64,000 bases of DNA from Brevibacillus sp051967035 (GTDB lineage Bacteria; Bacillota; Bacilli; Brevibacillales; Brevibacillaceae). The notes beneath the pieces are model-generated. The model did not search any database. It had not been told where the DNA came from and saw nothing but the letters and a program-made list of their open reading frames with translations. Location: assembly GCF_051967035.1 (NCBI RefSeq), contig NZ_JBQCKK010000015.1:31087-95086 (forward strand), given 5' to 3'. Both the position numbers and the translations under genes were made by a program. Positions 34,687 to 43,633 of the stretch are shown here, piece by piece. How positions within the stretch are numbered: position 1 is the first letter of the stretch; each line of letters opens with the position of its first letter.

Positions 34687-36825
34687 ATGGAGCAAAGAGG
34701 AGTTCAGACAGGGTACTTCTTGGCCATTTCACTTTTGCTCTCAGCTTTGTTTTACTTTTTTGCCTCCAACTGGCCGGTGTTGGATCGATGGGAGAAAATT
34801 GGCGTCAGCGCCGCGGTATTGGTTCTTTTTTATCTGTTTTCCTATGTCGCATCCCTTGTATGGAAGCGCCACTCGTTTCTCAGCAACTGGCTGCTGGTTG
34901 CCGGGGGTCTGGCATTTGGCTTGTCTGTCGCTTTGGTGGGGCAAATCTACAACTCCCACGCAGACAGCTACATGCTGTTTGTCGTTTGGCTCATCCCCAA
35001 TTTGCTTTTCGCCATCTTCACCCGCTACCAGCCGTTTTATGTCATCAGCTACGTCCTTGCGCACCTGGCGCTCGGCTTCTTCCTCGATCCCACGGTCGTG
35101 CATGTGACCCATGAGCAAGAGTGGTGGTATATGGTTTTTTGGCTGATTGCGCTTGGCAACATCCTGCTCTTTTATTTGACTTCGACACGTAAGCTGCAAT
35201 CCCGGCCGATCTACTATTTGTCCTTTCTCGTCTTTTCCGTCAGCCTGTTCTGGTCGGCGTTTGTCGATGCGTACGGAGCGTTGCCGGAATTGCTGTACCT
35301 CTTCATCGGGGCGCTCCTGTTTGTCGTCTTTTTGAAATGGCGGCCCCATCGCGGCATGCTGATGGTGACGGCTTCCTTGCTGGCTCTGTTCTTGTTCGCG
35401 AAGTTTTTCTCCTTTATGCTGGAGCATTACTCCGAGGGCTTTTTCCTCCTCGCTCTTTTGGCGGCCGGAGGCATCGTCTGGGGGGCTGTTGTCGGCATCA
35501 ACTGGTTGCGCAAGGAATCCGCCCATCAAAAAAGCAAATGGGTGCCGTTTTTTCAGGAAGCATTTACGGTATTCGTGACGACGATTGCGGCATTAATCGG
35601 AGCCATTTCGTTGACCGGGCTGCTTGCCCTTCTTTTTGAAGAAAAAGTGGCTGCTTATTGTCTCTTCTTCCTGTCTCTGGTCGGATTTCTTGCACCTGTC
35701 CTCATCGTGGAAAAGATCAACACGACGGTGCGCTATACGCTGCTCACCATGGGCTACATGCTCGGCGTCGGCTCCTCGCTTTATCTGGAAGGGTTTTACT
35801 GGGTCCTGTTCCTCGCCGCTCTGCTTTACGCCTGGAAGAGCGTCAAGGGCGTTCCCGCACGACTTTTGACACAATTTGCTTTTTTGCTCGTACTGTATTT
35901 CAAGCTGATAACCTGGGATGTGCCGGAAGCGACTGTCTTGCTGATCGTCTTTGTGTTTCAATTGGCGATGTACTACGTCAAAAGCTTGCCTGCCGTCTTG
36001 CAGAACAGCTCTCTCATCTATGCGCTGCTCGCGCTTCTCGCTTTGACAGAGCGGCATTTTGACTCGCTTGCCGGAAATGTGCTGGTCAATGTAGGATTTT
36101 TCGTCTTCACTACCTACTTGCTGTATCAGACCTTGCGCCAAAAAGGCAAAACGGCTTTCGGGATCGTCCTCGCCTTCTGGTTTGCCTTTTTGCTGATGAA
36201 ATACTACGACCTGCTGTGGAGCTTGCTGCACAAGTCGTTCAGTCTGTTCCTCCTGAGCGTCGTGTTTTTCGGGGCCAGCTACTGGCTGGAGCGCCGGATA
36301 AAAGCCGAGTGGGCTACGCCAAAACCAGCCCTGTTCACGCAGCGGGCCTTGATTCTTGTGCCGGTGATCCTGCTGCAATTTGCCATGACTGGCTATCAGG
36401 TGTACAACAGCGAGACGATTTTGTCCAAAGGCACCTCCGTCAAGCTAGAGCTGGCCCCGGTTGATCCTCGCTCGCTGTTGCAAGGCGATTACGTCAGATT
36501 GCGCTATACGATATCGACACTGGAGAACGAGGGGTTCCCGTCCGGAAAAAAAATTCGCGTGGTGCTGAAAAAGCAAGACGATCACCTGTACAACTACGGC
36601 GGCTATTACGAGCTAGACGGACAATGGAACAAGCCGTATACGGCTGAATCGTCCGATGTCGTCGTCAATGGAAAGACGCTCGGTGCAGAACAGATCGAGT
36701 ACGGGATCGAGAGCTACTTCGTCCCGGAAGGAACCGGCTTGGAGTTCGAGCGAAATGCGAAGTTTGCCACGATCAAAGTCGGGGCCAACGGAGATGCTTT
36801 GCTGGAAAGCCTGTCCCCGCAATAA
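34687..36825 (+). CDS. DUF2157/GDYXXLXY membrane protein
   Basis: The 712-residue protein has about twenty hydrophobic segments over residues 5-570 (DUF2157-like N terminus GYFLAISLLLSALFYFFASN). A C-terminal soluble domain carries the signature GDYVRLRY at about residues 600-607, characteristic of the GDYXXLXY domain. Its function is unknown in all bacteria. A TATAAT at 34652-34657 implies transcription near 34664, so starts at 34666 would be leaderless. ATG 34687 (AAGGG 11 bases upstream) or GTG 34681 is more likely. The gene stands between rqcP and yabP and is not part of the B. subtilis cluster. Own terminator follows. Confidence 0.85.
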   Translation: MEQRGVQTGYFLAISLLLSALFYFFASNWPVLDRWEKIGVSAAVLVLFYLFSYVASLVWKRHSFLSNWLLVAGGLAFGLSVALVGQIYNSHADSYMLFVVWLIPNLLFAIFTRYQPFYVISYVLAHLALGFFLDPTVVHVTHEQEWWYMVFWLIALGNILLFYLTSTRKLQSRPIYYLSFLVFSVSLFWSAFVDAYGALPELLYLFIGALLFVVFLKWRPHRGMLMVTASLLALFLFAKFFSFMLEHYSEGFFLLALLAAGGIVWGAVVGINWLRKESAHQKSKWVPFFQEAFTVFVTTIAALIGAISLTGLLALLFEEKVAAYCLFFLSLVGFLAPVLIVEKINTTVRYTLLTMGYMLGVGSSLYLEGFYWVLFLAALLYAWKSVKGVPARLLTQFAFLLVLYFKLITWDVPEATVLLIVFVFQLAMYYVKSLPAVLQNSSLIYALLALLALTERHFDSLAGNVLVNVGFFVFTTYLLYQTLRQKGKTAFGIVLAFWFAFLLMKYYDLLWSLLHKSFSLFLLSVVFFGASYWLERRIKAEWATPKPALFTQRALILVPVILLQFAMTGYQVYNSETILSKGTSVKLELAPVDPRSLLQGDYVRLRYTISTLENEGFPSGKKIRVVLKKQDDHLYNYGGYYELDGQWNKPYTAESSDVVVNGKTLGAEQIEYGIESYFVPEGTGLEFERNAKFATIKVGANGDALLESLSPQ

Positions 36826-36849
36826 GAGGGCGAAACGAAGAATCGCAGG

Positions 36850-36883
36850 AAGCTGCCCGACAGCTTGATCGGGCAGCTTTTTT
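36850..36883 (+). terminator. Terminator after the GDYXXLXY gene
   Basis: AAGCTGCCCGA pairs with TCGGGCAGCTT, followed by TTTT. Confidence 0.87.
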
Positions 36884-37086
36884 GGCGTTTGCGGCACAAG
36901 GTTGTTCGTTACCAGTCTGTAACCCTTTCTTGCCGAACTTTTCCTATCATAGAAGGAATGGGAGGGCACATACATGACCATGTGCTTGCGGCCGCACGCG
37001 GCCACATCCTATTGGAAAAACGGCGAATTGTTCGCCCCCCTGAATCCATCCAGGGAAGTTTTTCACAGGAGAAGGAGGCGTTACCG

Positions 37087-39108
37087 TTGAACAAAAGCGC
37101 GAAGAAAGGTATCTCTGTCCTGCTGGCGACCACGGTGCTCACAAGTCCATTGGTGATGGAGCCAAAAGCCGCTCAAGCTCTTTCCCTTGAAGAGGTTTCG
37201 GCAGACGATACAGGCGTGGAGGAAGAAACAGAATATACGATTGAGTTTGAAACTGCCAAGGACCTGGCGTCAGGAGATCTCATCTACGTCCGTTTCCCTT
37301 CCGATTTTCTGGTGGACAAGAAGCTGAAGAAATCGGATGTCTCCGTCGAGGACGATGGCGACAAGGTTACCATCGACAGCGTGTCCGTCAACAAAAATGT
37401 CGTGGAGATCGAGGTCGGGGAGCGCATCAAAAAAGGCTCCGTGGTTACCGTGACGATCGACAACATCACCAACCCCGAAGACAAGGGAAGCTATTCCATT
37501 GAAGTCAAAACAAGCACCGAAAGCACGTACAAGAGCAAAAAGATCACGATTGGCAAGTCATCCTCCAGCAGCAGCAAGGGAGATTTCGAGGCTTCGCACA
37601 CGAGCAAAAATGCGAAAGACAGCATTTCCCTGACGCTGGGCAAATTCACGCTGGCGTCGAAAAGCAAGCTGAAAGAGGGCAAATACATCTATGTCGACTT
37701 TCCCACCAAAGACATGCTGCCCAAAAGCATCAGCAAGTCGGATGTGAAGGTGAACGGCTACAAAGCCGAGTACGTGTCGGTTCTCGACAGTGATTCGATC
37801 CGCATCGAGGTTCCCGGCGGCGCAGATGGCGACAACTATATCAAGCTGGAATTCAGCTCGTCTGCCGGAATTGTCAACCCGTCCACTCCCGGCAACTCCT
37901 ACTTCTATACCGTCGAGTATGACAACAAGGAGTACCAATCCAAGGATGTAGAAATTACGGGGGCGAGCAGCACGCCGTTCTCCGTCTCCCTGTCCGACAA
38001 TACAGCAGGGGCGAGAAGCAGCTACACGTTCGACATGGATCTGGCGTCCAAGCTGTACAGCAATACAGAAATCCAGATAGAGTTCCCGAACTGGGAAATG
38101 GTGCCGCCTGTCATCACGAACGCGAACGTAACCGTCAACGGCGATCAGGTGACGGGACTTAGCGTGAACGGAAACAAGGTGTTTTTCCGCACGCCCAGCG
38201 GCTTTTCCAGCACGAACCGCCTGACGATCCAATTCGCTTACGAAGGGTACCTGACCAATCCCAAGTCGTCGGGAACCTATACGATTACGGCAAAAATTGA
38301 TAACAAAACGTATAAATCCAAAGATTTTCAAATCATCGGGGTAACGGCGCCTGTGCCTGTCGACAATACGCAGGCCACGCTCGGCCTGACCCGGGCGACC
38401 GCAGCGACGCCGGCAGGCTTGCAGGTGGGCATCAAAGGAATCGGCGTTCCGATCGTTCGCAACCAGGGCTTCATTGAAGTCGTATTTCCTGCCGGATTCC
38501 GTGTGCCGGCCTACGTACCAGCCAATACGGTAACGGTGAACGGCGTTACCGCCAATTACGTAGGCGCGCGCGGACAAAATCTGATTATCGTGCCTTCGAC
38601 GGACATCCCGGCGAGAGCAGCTGTGCAAATCAATATGGCGGAAACAGCGGGGATTGTGAATCCGGCTACTCCGGGCGTCTACAGCATCGGCGTCTACACC
38701 TCCGAGGAAAAAGGCTTGCTTTTCGCCCGTCCGGTCAATGTCGTCGCACTGAACGGCGTAAGCTTCAAGGCGAATGTCGCATCGTTTACCAAATCAGGAA
38801 AAACAACGGCGCTGGCAGCCGCTCCTTACACCGTCAATGGACACACCCTCATCCCGACGACGTTTTTCCGCGACGCACTCGGCTTCTCGGTCAGCTATAC
38901 GAAAACAACCGCCAAAGTCATCAACGGCAACACCGTGATGCAGTTCAAGGTCGGCTCCAACATCATGAACGTCAACGGCCAAAACGTCACCTTGCCGACA
39001 GCGGTTCAGTTGAAAAACAACATCCCGGCCTTGCCGCTCAAGGCGATTGCCGATCGCACCGGCTACAAAATCATCTACGTAAACGGAAACTACACCGTAT
39101 ACAAATGA
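37087..39108 (+). CDS. Secreted repeat protein with C-terminal copper amine oxidase-N domain
   Basis: The 673-residue exported protein has a signal peptide (MNKSAKKGISVLLATTVLTS, cleavage near AQA at residue 31). Four divergent repeats of about 110-130 residues follow, each with a pattern of extended strands, a VNPxTPG or NPxxxG turn and a YxSKD-type ending. The last about 100 residues form a copper amine oxidase N-like domain (LIPTTFFRDALGFSV), a module common in Brevibacillus and Paenibacillus surface proteins and not itself an oxidase. It may bind the cell wall. The start is TTG at 37087, with GGAGG 8 bases upstream. The frame opens at 36865 without a ribosome site. Function unknown. Confidence 0.85.
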   Translation: MNKSAKKGISVLLATTVLTSPLVMEPKAAQALSLEEVSADDTGVEEETEYTIEFETAKDLASGDLIYVRFPSDFLVDKKLKKSDVSVEDDGDKVTIDSVSVNKNVVEIEVGERIKKGSVVTVTIDNITNPEDKGSYSIEVKTSTESTYKSKKITIGKSSSSSSKGDFEASHTSKNAKDSISLTLGKFTLASKSKLKEGKYIYVDFPTKDMLPKSISKSDVKVNGYKAEYVSVLDSDSIRIEVPGGADGDNYIKLEFSSSAGIVNPSTPGNSYFYTVEYDNKEYQSKDVEITGASSTPFSVSLSDNTAGARSSYTFDMDLASKLYSNTEIQIEFPNWEMVPPVITNANVTVNGDQVTGLSVNGNKVFFRTPSGFSSTNRLTIQFAYEGYLTNPKSSGTYTITAKIDNKTYKSKDFQIIGVTAPVPVDNTQATLGLTRATAATPAGLQVGIKGIGVPIVRNQGFIEVVFPAGFRVPAYVPANTVTVNGVTANYVGARGQNLIIVPSTDIPARAAVQINMAETAGIVNPATPGVYSIGVYTSEEKGLLFARPVNVVALNGVSFKANVASFTKSGKTTALAAAPYTVNGHTLIPTTFFRDALGFSVSYTKTTAKVINGNTVMQFKVGSNIMNVNGQNVTLPTAVQLKNNIPALPLKAIADRTGYKIIYVNGNYTVYK

Positions 39109-39123
39109 GGTTGAACAGAAGTC

Positions 39124-39149
39124 ACCCCGCTTCCAGGCGGGGTTTTTTT
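39124..39149 (+). terminator. Terminator after the repeat protein gene
   Basis: ACCCCGC pairs with GCGGGGT over TTCCAG, followed by six T residues. Confidence 0.85.
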
Positions 39150-39171
39150 GTTCTAAAAGGACATCCCCCTC

Positions 39172-39179
39172 CATACGAT
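39172..39179 (+). promoter_or_regulatory. Possible sigma-E -10 element before yabP
   Basis: CATACGAT resembles the sigma-E -10 CATACAMT, as expected for yabPQ. No convincing -35 element is seen at the correct distance. Confidence 0.3.
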
Positions 39180-39212
39180 GGTACAAGAAGGGGACGTTAG
39201 GGGGGAGTAATC

Positions 39213-39497
39213 ATGAATGAGCACACGAAGCGGCCGCGCCACGAAATCGTGATGATTAATCGACGCAGCTTGGCGATTTCGGGAGTGAAAAACGTCGAAA
39301 GCTTTGACAGCGAAGAATTCCTCTTGGAGACGGACGGCGGCTTTTTGACCATACGAGGCCAAAACCTGCATATGAAAAATCTGAGTCTGGAAACCGGAGA
39401 AGTGGCAATCGAGGGCCTGGTTCACGAAATGGCCTATCTGGAACAGGGGCAGGCCGGGGATCGGTCGCGAGGATTCTTCGGCAAGTTGTTCAAGTGA
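39213..39497 (+). CDS. yabP: Sporulation protein YabP
   Basis: The 94-residue protein of the YabP/YqfC family includes NRRSLAISGVKNVESFDSEE at residues 17-36 and GFLTIRGQNLHMKNLSLE. In B. subtilis it is a mother-cell sporulation protein; its role is not defined. GGGGGAG precedes the ATG. The stop codon overlaps the GTG start of yabQ by 4 bases. Confidence 0.93.
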   Translation: MNEHTKRPRHEIVMINRRSLAISGVKNVESFDSEEFLLETDGGFLTIRGQNLHMKNLSLETGEVAIEGLVHEMAYLEQGQAGDRSRGFFGKLFK

Positions 39498-40066
39498 ATA
39501 TCATCCTTCAGCTGCAGACGGTTTTGGCCATGTCGACATGCGGAGCGCTTATGGGGATGGGATTTGATACGTACCATGTGTTGAAAGGGAAGAGCAGGCT
39601 GCCGCTCTGGCTGGTCTTCTTCTTTGATATCCTGTTTTGGGTTGGCAGTATGGTCGCCGTTTTCTGGATTTTAGTGAAGGTAAACGACGGAATTATTCGC
39701 TTTCCCCTCTTTTTTGGAATGATTTTTGGCGCGTGGCTGTACTTCTTATTAGGCAGTAAGAAGTATATCCTTTTCCTACACCGCATGATAAAATTCTGTC
39801 AGTGGTTGTACCGAACGGTGATACAAATCATTGACACCCTGGTTGTGCGTCCTGTGCTCTTTTTATACCGAGTGATCTTCATGGTGCTGACATTTTTGTC
39901 CTCCATGCTGCTCGTGATCCTCGGCTTTTTGTGGAAAGTGACGCGTTTTGTCACCGCTCCTTTTGCCAGATGGGGTCAACATTTGGGGAAAAAAATGTTC
40001 GGAAAAACAACAGGAATCTGGACCAATTGGAAGAATTGGTTTCACTCAAAGAGAAAGCGGGAGTAA
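39494..40066 (+). CDS. yabQ: Spore cortex biosynthesis protein YabQ
   Basis: The 190-residue membrane protein has about four hydrophobic segments (residues 5-25, 36-62, 70-90 and 125-150) and a basic C-terminal tail (HSKRKRE). It matches YabQ, needed for spore cortex formation in B. subtilis, where it localises to the forespore membrane. The start is GTG at 39494, overlapping yabP. divIC follows after 14 bases. Confidence 0.93.
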   Translation: MNIILQLQTVLAMSTCGALMGMGFDTYHVLKGKSRLPLWLVFFFDILFWVGSMVAVFWILVKVNDGIIRFPLFFGMIFGAWLYFLLGSKKYILFLHRMIKFCQWLYRTVIQIIDTLVVRPVLFLYRVIFMVLTFLSSMLLVILGFLWKVTRFVTAPFARWGQHLGKKMFGKTTGIWTNWKNWFHSKRKRE

Positions 40067-40080
40067 ACCGAGGTGGCGAG

Positions 40081-40392
40081 ATGATGAAAGAAACAACGAC
40101 CTCTCCAAGCAATCGAAAAGGGCAAAGACGGAGAATGCGGCTCTTTTTCTTTTTTATTCTCTGCTTTTTCATCTGGACTGGCTATACGCTTTATTTGCAA
40201 AGCGGGGTGCTGGCCGAGAAGAGAAGCGAGTTGGAAGCCCTCAAACAGGAAGCGGTTATCTTGCAGCAAAAGCAAGAGGAGCTGACGTATGAGGCGAGCC
40301 GGCTGAACGATCAGGAATACCTCGCGGAACTGGCGCGCAAACGGATTTATTACACGAAGCAGGGCGAAAGCATTTACGTGATTCCGGAGTAA
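40081..40392 (+). CDS. divIC: Cell-division protein DivIC (FtsB-like)
   Basis: The 103-residue bitopic protein has a basic N-terminal cytoplasmic part, one membrane segment (LFFFFILCFFIWTGYTLYL), and an extracellular coiled coil (about residues 44-75), followed by the FtsB/DivIC ending. DivIC joins FtsL and DivIB in the divisome. Two ATGs (40081 and 40084) are possible; AGGTGG lies just upstream. yabR follows after 43 bases. Confidence 0.93.
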   Translation: MMKETTTSPSNRKGQRRRMRLFFFFILCFFIWTGYTLYLQSGVLAEKRSELEALKQEAVILQQKQEELTYEASRLNDQEYLAELARKRIYYTKQGESIYVIPE

Positions 40393-40435
40393 GCTCACAG
40401 GGTGATCTTCTAGGAGAGGGAGGCTTTCCACGCAC

Positions 40436-40801
40436 ATGGGAGTCGAGGTCGGGAGCAAACTGGAAGGAAAAGTCACAGGTATTACCAAATTTGGCGCGTT
40501 TGTAGAGCTGCCGGGGAATGTGACCGGACTGTTGCACATCAGTGAGATCGCCGACGTCTATGTCAAGGATATTCATCAGTTTCTGAAAATCGGCGATATC
40601 GTGACGGTCAAGGTTCTCAGTGTCAAAGAAGGCAAGATCGGACTGTCGATCAAGAAGGCACAGGAAAAAGAACGGCAGCCCCGCCAGCCACGGGAGCGAA
40701 CGGAAGGCTTTGAGGATAAGCTGAACCGCTTCCTCAAAGAAAGCGAAGACCGCCTGTCCTCTCTGAAAAAGAGCGGAGAGAAAAAGGGACGCGGTCGGTA
40801 A
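40436..40801 (+). CDS. yabR: S1 domain RNA-binding protein YabR
   Basis: The 121-residue protein has one S1 domain (residues 5-75: GSKLEGKVTGITKFGAFVEL, then GLLHISEIAD) and a charged, Arg/Glu-rich tail. It resembles YabR and the polynucleotide phosphorylase S1 module. It may act on translation or RNA decay, but its function is not established. GGAGAGGGAGG lies upstream of the ATG. It ends the divIC operon. The following 40802-40936 stretch shows no gene. Confidence 0.92.
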   Translation: MGVEVGSKLEGKVTGITKFGAFVELPGNVTGLLHISEIADVYVKDIHQFLKIGDIVTVKVLSVKEGKIGLSIKKAQEKERQPRQPRERTEGFEDKLNRFLKESEDRLSSLKKSGEKKGRGR

Positions 40802-40936
40802 TGTCAGGTCGGAAAATTATCACTTTTCTTTTTTTGCCAAAAGCTTATTTTGACAGAAAAAAGAGGAAGGTCATTTGAAAGTAGTGACGAATAAGGTATC
40901 GTAAGCCCGTTTCGCAAAGCGCGAATCACCTGTCAG

Positions 40937-40969
40937 CCGACGTTATCCGCCATAACGTCGGTTTTTTTT
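40937..40969 (+). terminator. Terminator upstream of spoIIE
   Basis: CCGACGTTAT pairs perfectly with ATAACGTCGG over 5 bases, followed by eight T residues. The end of the T run overlaps the first Spo0A-like box of spoIIE. Confidence 0.92.
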
Positions 40970-41056
40970 GTCCAAATTCGCGGGTTTATTTGTCGCACGA
41001 TTCTGTGAATATGCGCTGGTTTTTTGACAAATTTTACAATCCCACCTCCGTATAAT
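40968..41056 (+). promoter_or_regulatory. spoIIE promoter with 21-bp spacing and Spo0A-like boxes
   Basis: TTGACA (41024-41029) and TATAAT (41051-41056) are exact sigma-A hexamers separated by 21 bases rather than 17. This unusual spacing is the hallmark of the Spo0A-activated spoIIE promoter of B. subtilis. Three sequences near the Spo0A box TTGTCGAA precede or overlap it: TTGTCCAA (40968-40975), TTGTCGCA (40990-40997), and TTGTCAAA on the opposite strand over the -35. Confidence 0.85.
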
Positions 41057-41094
41057 GGAGAAACACATTGAACAAGAACGGGGTGGAACGGAAG

Positions 41095-43569
41095 ATGATC
41101 GCAAACAAGAACATGTCCCAGGCTGGTCAAGCATGGGCGCGCCAAGTGTCTGAACGAATGGATACGACCGCACGAACATGGGGAGACAAAATCGCCGACG
41201 CTGTACAAAGATGGAATGTGCTTCCGCTTTTGATGGGGTTTTTGCTCGGGCGAGCCTTGATCTTGGAAGAACTGACGCCTTTTGCAATCCCGTATTTTAT
41301 CGTGATGTTCTATATTCGCCGAGATTGCCTCCTCGTTACGGGCATGGCACTCATTCTCGGGGCCTTTACCCAATCGGTCCCCATCGGGCTGCAAACCATT
41401 CTTAGTATGCTATTGGCCCTCTTTGCCTGCAAAATGATGGAGCGATTGCGCAGGAAAGACTTTTCGCGGACGCCGCTGCTTGTGGTAATCACCATCTTTG
41501 TCAGTCGGCTGCTGTACGCCGTGTTGACCAATCAAGTGAACACGTATGAGCTGGTCATGGTCGCTGTCGAAGCGGTACTCGGCTTCGTGCTGACGCTCAT
41601 CTTTATCCAGTCGCTTTCCATTATTCATTTGGCCAAGCCTTACGAGCCGCTGAAAAACGAAGAGATCGTGTCGCTTGTGATTCTTCTGGCCTCGCTGATG
41701 ACAGGCACGGTCGACTGGATGATCGAAGGCATCTCGATGGAACACGTCCTCTCCCGCTACTTGCTGCTCATCTTTGCCTTCGTCGGAGGTGGGACCGTGG
41801 GGGCAGCCGTTGGTGTCGTGACGGGTCTTATCCTCAGTTTGGCAAATGTAAGCGCCCTTCTGCAAATCAATTTGCTGGCGTTTTCCGGTCTTTTGGCAGG
41901 ATTGCTCAAGGAAGGCGGAAAAGTAGGCGTCTCCGCAGGACTTTTGATCGGGACGGCCATCCTGGCCATCTACGGCGGTGCGGAAGATACGCTCTACTTC
42001 TCCTTGATTGAAACCTCCTTGGCTATTGTTGTCTTCCTCCTTACGCCTGCCGTGCTCTGGAAAAAGGTCGCCCGCTTCATTCCCGGCACGCCCGAAAATT
42101 TGCAATCGCATCAGGAATATATGCGCAGAGTCCGCGATGTGACGGCGGGCAAAATTCAACAGTTCTCCGATTTGTTTACCCAGCTCTCCCGCAGCTTTGC
42201 ACAAACGGCCGAGCAGGAGGAGCTTGAGGAACAGGCAGATGCCTTCCTCAGCCGCGTCTCCGAGTTCACGTGCCAAAAATGCTGGAAGAAGGAACAATGC
42301 TGGGAAAAGGATACGCAAGCTACGTACGAGGGCATGCGCTATCTCATGGAAAAAGTATACGAAAACGGTACGCTCGCAGGTGTAACCCCGCCGCGCGACT
42401 GGGAGCGAAAATGCGTCAAGACGGAAAAGGTGCTGACCGTGATGGAGCAAGAGTACGATCGTCAGCAAGCTTTTGACCAATTGAAGAAGCAAGTGAAAGA
42501 AAGCCGCAAGCTGGTGGCCGATCAGCTCTCGGGCGTTTCCCGGGTCATGAGCGATTTTGCCCGCGAGATTCAGCGGGAAGGCATGGAGCTGTCTTTTCAG
42601 GAAAAGCAAGTCTCGAAGGCGCTGGAAGGCTTGGGACTGTCCGTGCGTCGGGTGGAAATTCACAGCCTGGAAGAAGGCAAGGTCGATATCGAAATCAGTC
42701 AGCCGACTTGCTACGGCCATGACGAGTGCGGCAAAATCGTCGCACCGATGCTGACGGAAATTTTGGGCGAAAACATTGTGGTACGCGAGCGGCAATGCGA
42801 AGCGCAAAAAGACGGCTCTTGCACGATGTGCCTCGCTTCCGCCAAAACCTATGAGATCGAAATTGGCGTGGCTGGCGCAGCCAAGGACGGCAAGCTACTG
42901 TCCGGCGACAGCTTCCGCACCATGGATCTCGGCAACGGCAAGATGGCCTTGGCGATCAGCGACGGCATGGGCAACGGCGAGCGGGCCTTCCTGGAGAGCC
43001 AGTCCGCGCTCGATATGCTCCAGCAGTTGCTTCGCTCCGGCATGGACGAAAAAATTTCCATCAAGACGGTCAATTCCATTCTGGCGCTGCGCTCGACAGA
43101 CGAAATGTTCGCGACGGTTGATTTGGCGCTGATCGATTTGCAGACAGCTCATACCCGTTTCATCAAAATCGGCTCTACGCCAAGCTTCGTCAAACGCAAA
43201 AACGATGTCATCACGATTACGGCCAACAATCTGCCCGTAGGCATTCTCGAAGAAATCGAGGTCGACGTCGTGTCGAGAATGCTCAAGCCGGGCGATCTGC
43301 TCGTCATGATGTCTGACGGCATCTACGAGGCTCCGCGGCATATCGAAAACAGGCAAGCGTGGATGAAGCGGATCATCAGCGAGCTGGAGACGGACGATCC
43401 GCAGGAGGTCGCCGATCTGCTTCTGGAGAAAGTCATTCGCCAGCACTCCGGCAAAATTGTCGATGACATGACCGTGCTTGTCGCGCGGATTGACCGCTTT
43501 GTGCCACAATGGTCGTCCATTCAGGTACACGGGATGGAGAAGCTGGAGCGACCGCGGATTGTAAGCTAG
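41095..43569 (+). CDS. spoIIE: Stage II sporulation protein E (SpoIIE phosphatase)
   Basis: SpoIIE dephosphorylates SpoIIAA~P at the polar septum to release sigma-F, and also binds FtsZ. The 824-residue protein has an N-terminal region of about ten membrane segments (residues 40-325), a central regulatory domain, and a C-terminal PP2C-type phosphatase domain (about 590-815) with SDGMGNGERA and MMSDGIYEAPRH. I use ATG 41095; the TTG at 41068 lies only 12 bases after the -10 hexamer. The promoter is of the Spo0A-dependent type. Confidence 0.96.
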   Translation: MIANKNMSQAGQAWARQVSERMDTTARTWGDKIADAVQRWNVLPLLMGFLLGRALILEELTPFAIPYFIVMFYIRRDCLLVTGMALILGAFTQSVPIGLQTILSMLLALFACKMMERLRRKDFSRTPLLVVITIFVSRLLYAVLTNQVNTYELVMVAVEAVLGFVLTLIFIQSLSIIHLAKPYEPLKNEEIVSLVILLASLMTGTVDWMIEGISMEHVLSRYLLLIFAFVGGGTVGAAVGVVTGLILSLANVSALLQINLLAFSGLLAGLLKEGGKVGVSAGLLIGTAILAIYGGAEDTLYFSLIETSLAIVVFLLTPAVLWKKVARFIPGTPENLQSHQEYMRRVRDVTAGKIQQFSDLFTQLSRSFAQTAEQEELEEQADAFLSRVSEFTCQKCWKKEQCWEKDTQATYEGMRYLMEKVYENGTLAGVTPPRDWERKCVKTEKVLTVMEQEYDRQQAFDQLKKQVKESRKLVADQLSGVSRVMSDFAREIQREGMELSFQEKQVSKALEGLGLSVRRVEIHSLEEGKVDIEISQPTCYGHDECGKIVAPMLTEILGENIVVRERQCEAQKDGSCTMCLASAKTYEIEIGVAGAAKDGKLLSGDSFRTMDLGNGKMALAISDGMGNGERAFLESQSALDMLQQLLRSGMDEKISIKTVNSILALRSTDEMFATVDLALIDLQTAHTRFIKIGSTPSFVKRKNDVITITANNLPVGILEEIEVDVVSRMLKPGDLLVMMSDGIYEAPRHIENRQAWMKRIISELETDDPQEVADLLLEKVIRQHSGKIVDDMTVLVARIDRFVPQWSSIQVHGMEKLERPRIVS

Positions 43570-43633
43570 GGGTATGTTTTCCCATCAGAGCGTCGATACT
43601 GTTGCTAAAACAGGCTGAATGGGGAGATTATTT

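Noticed and set aside
40875..40904. Nine-codon frame from TTG after GAGGAAGG, before the spoIIE terminator, as a leader peptide
   Set aside because: Spacing is short, the peptide has no codon bias for an amino acid, and the downstream terminator fits the end of the divIC-yabR operon.
40802..40936. Search for tRNA-Met/tRNA-Glu genes, which B. subtilis has between yabR and spoIIE
   Set aside because: No cloverleaf, T-arm or anticodon-arm pattern is present here.
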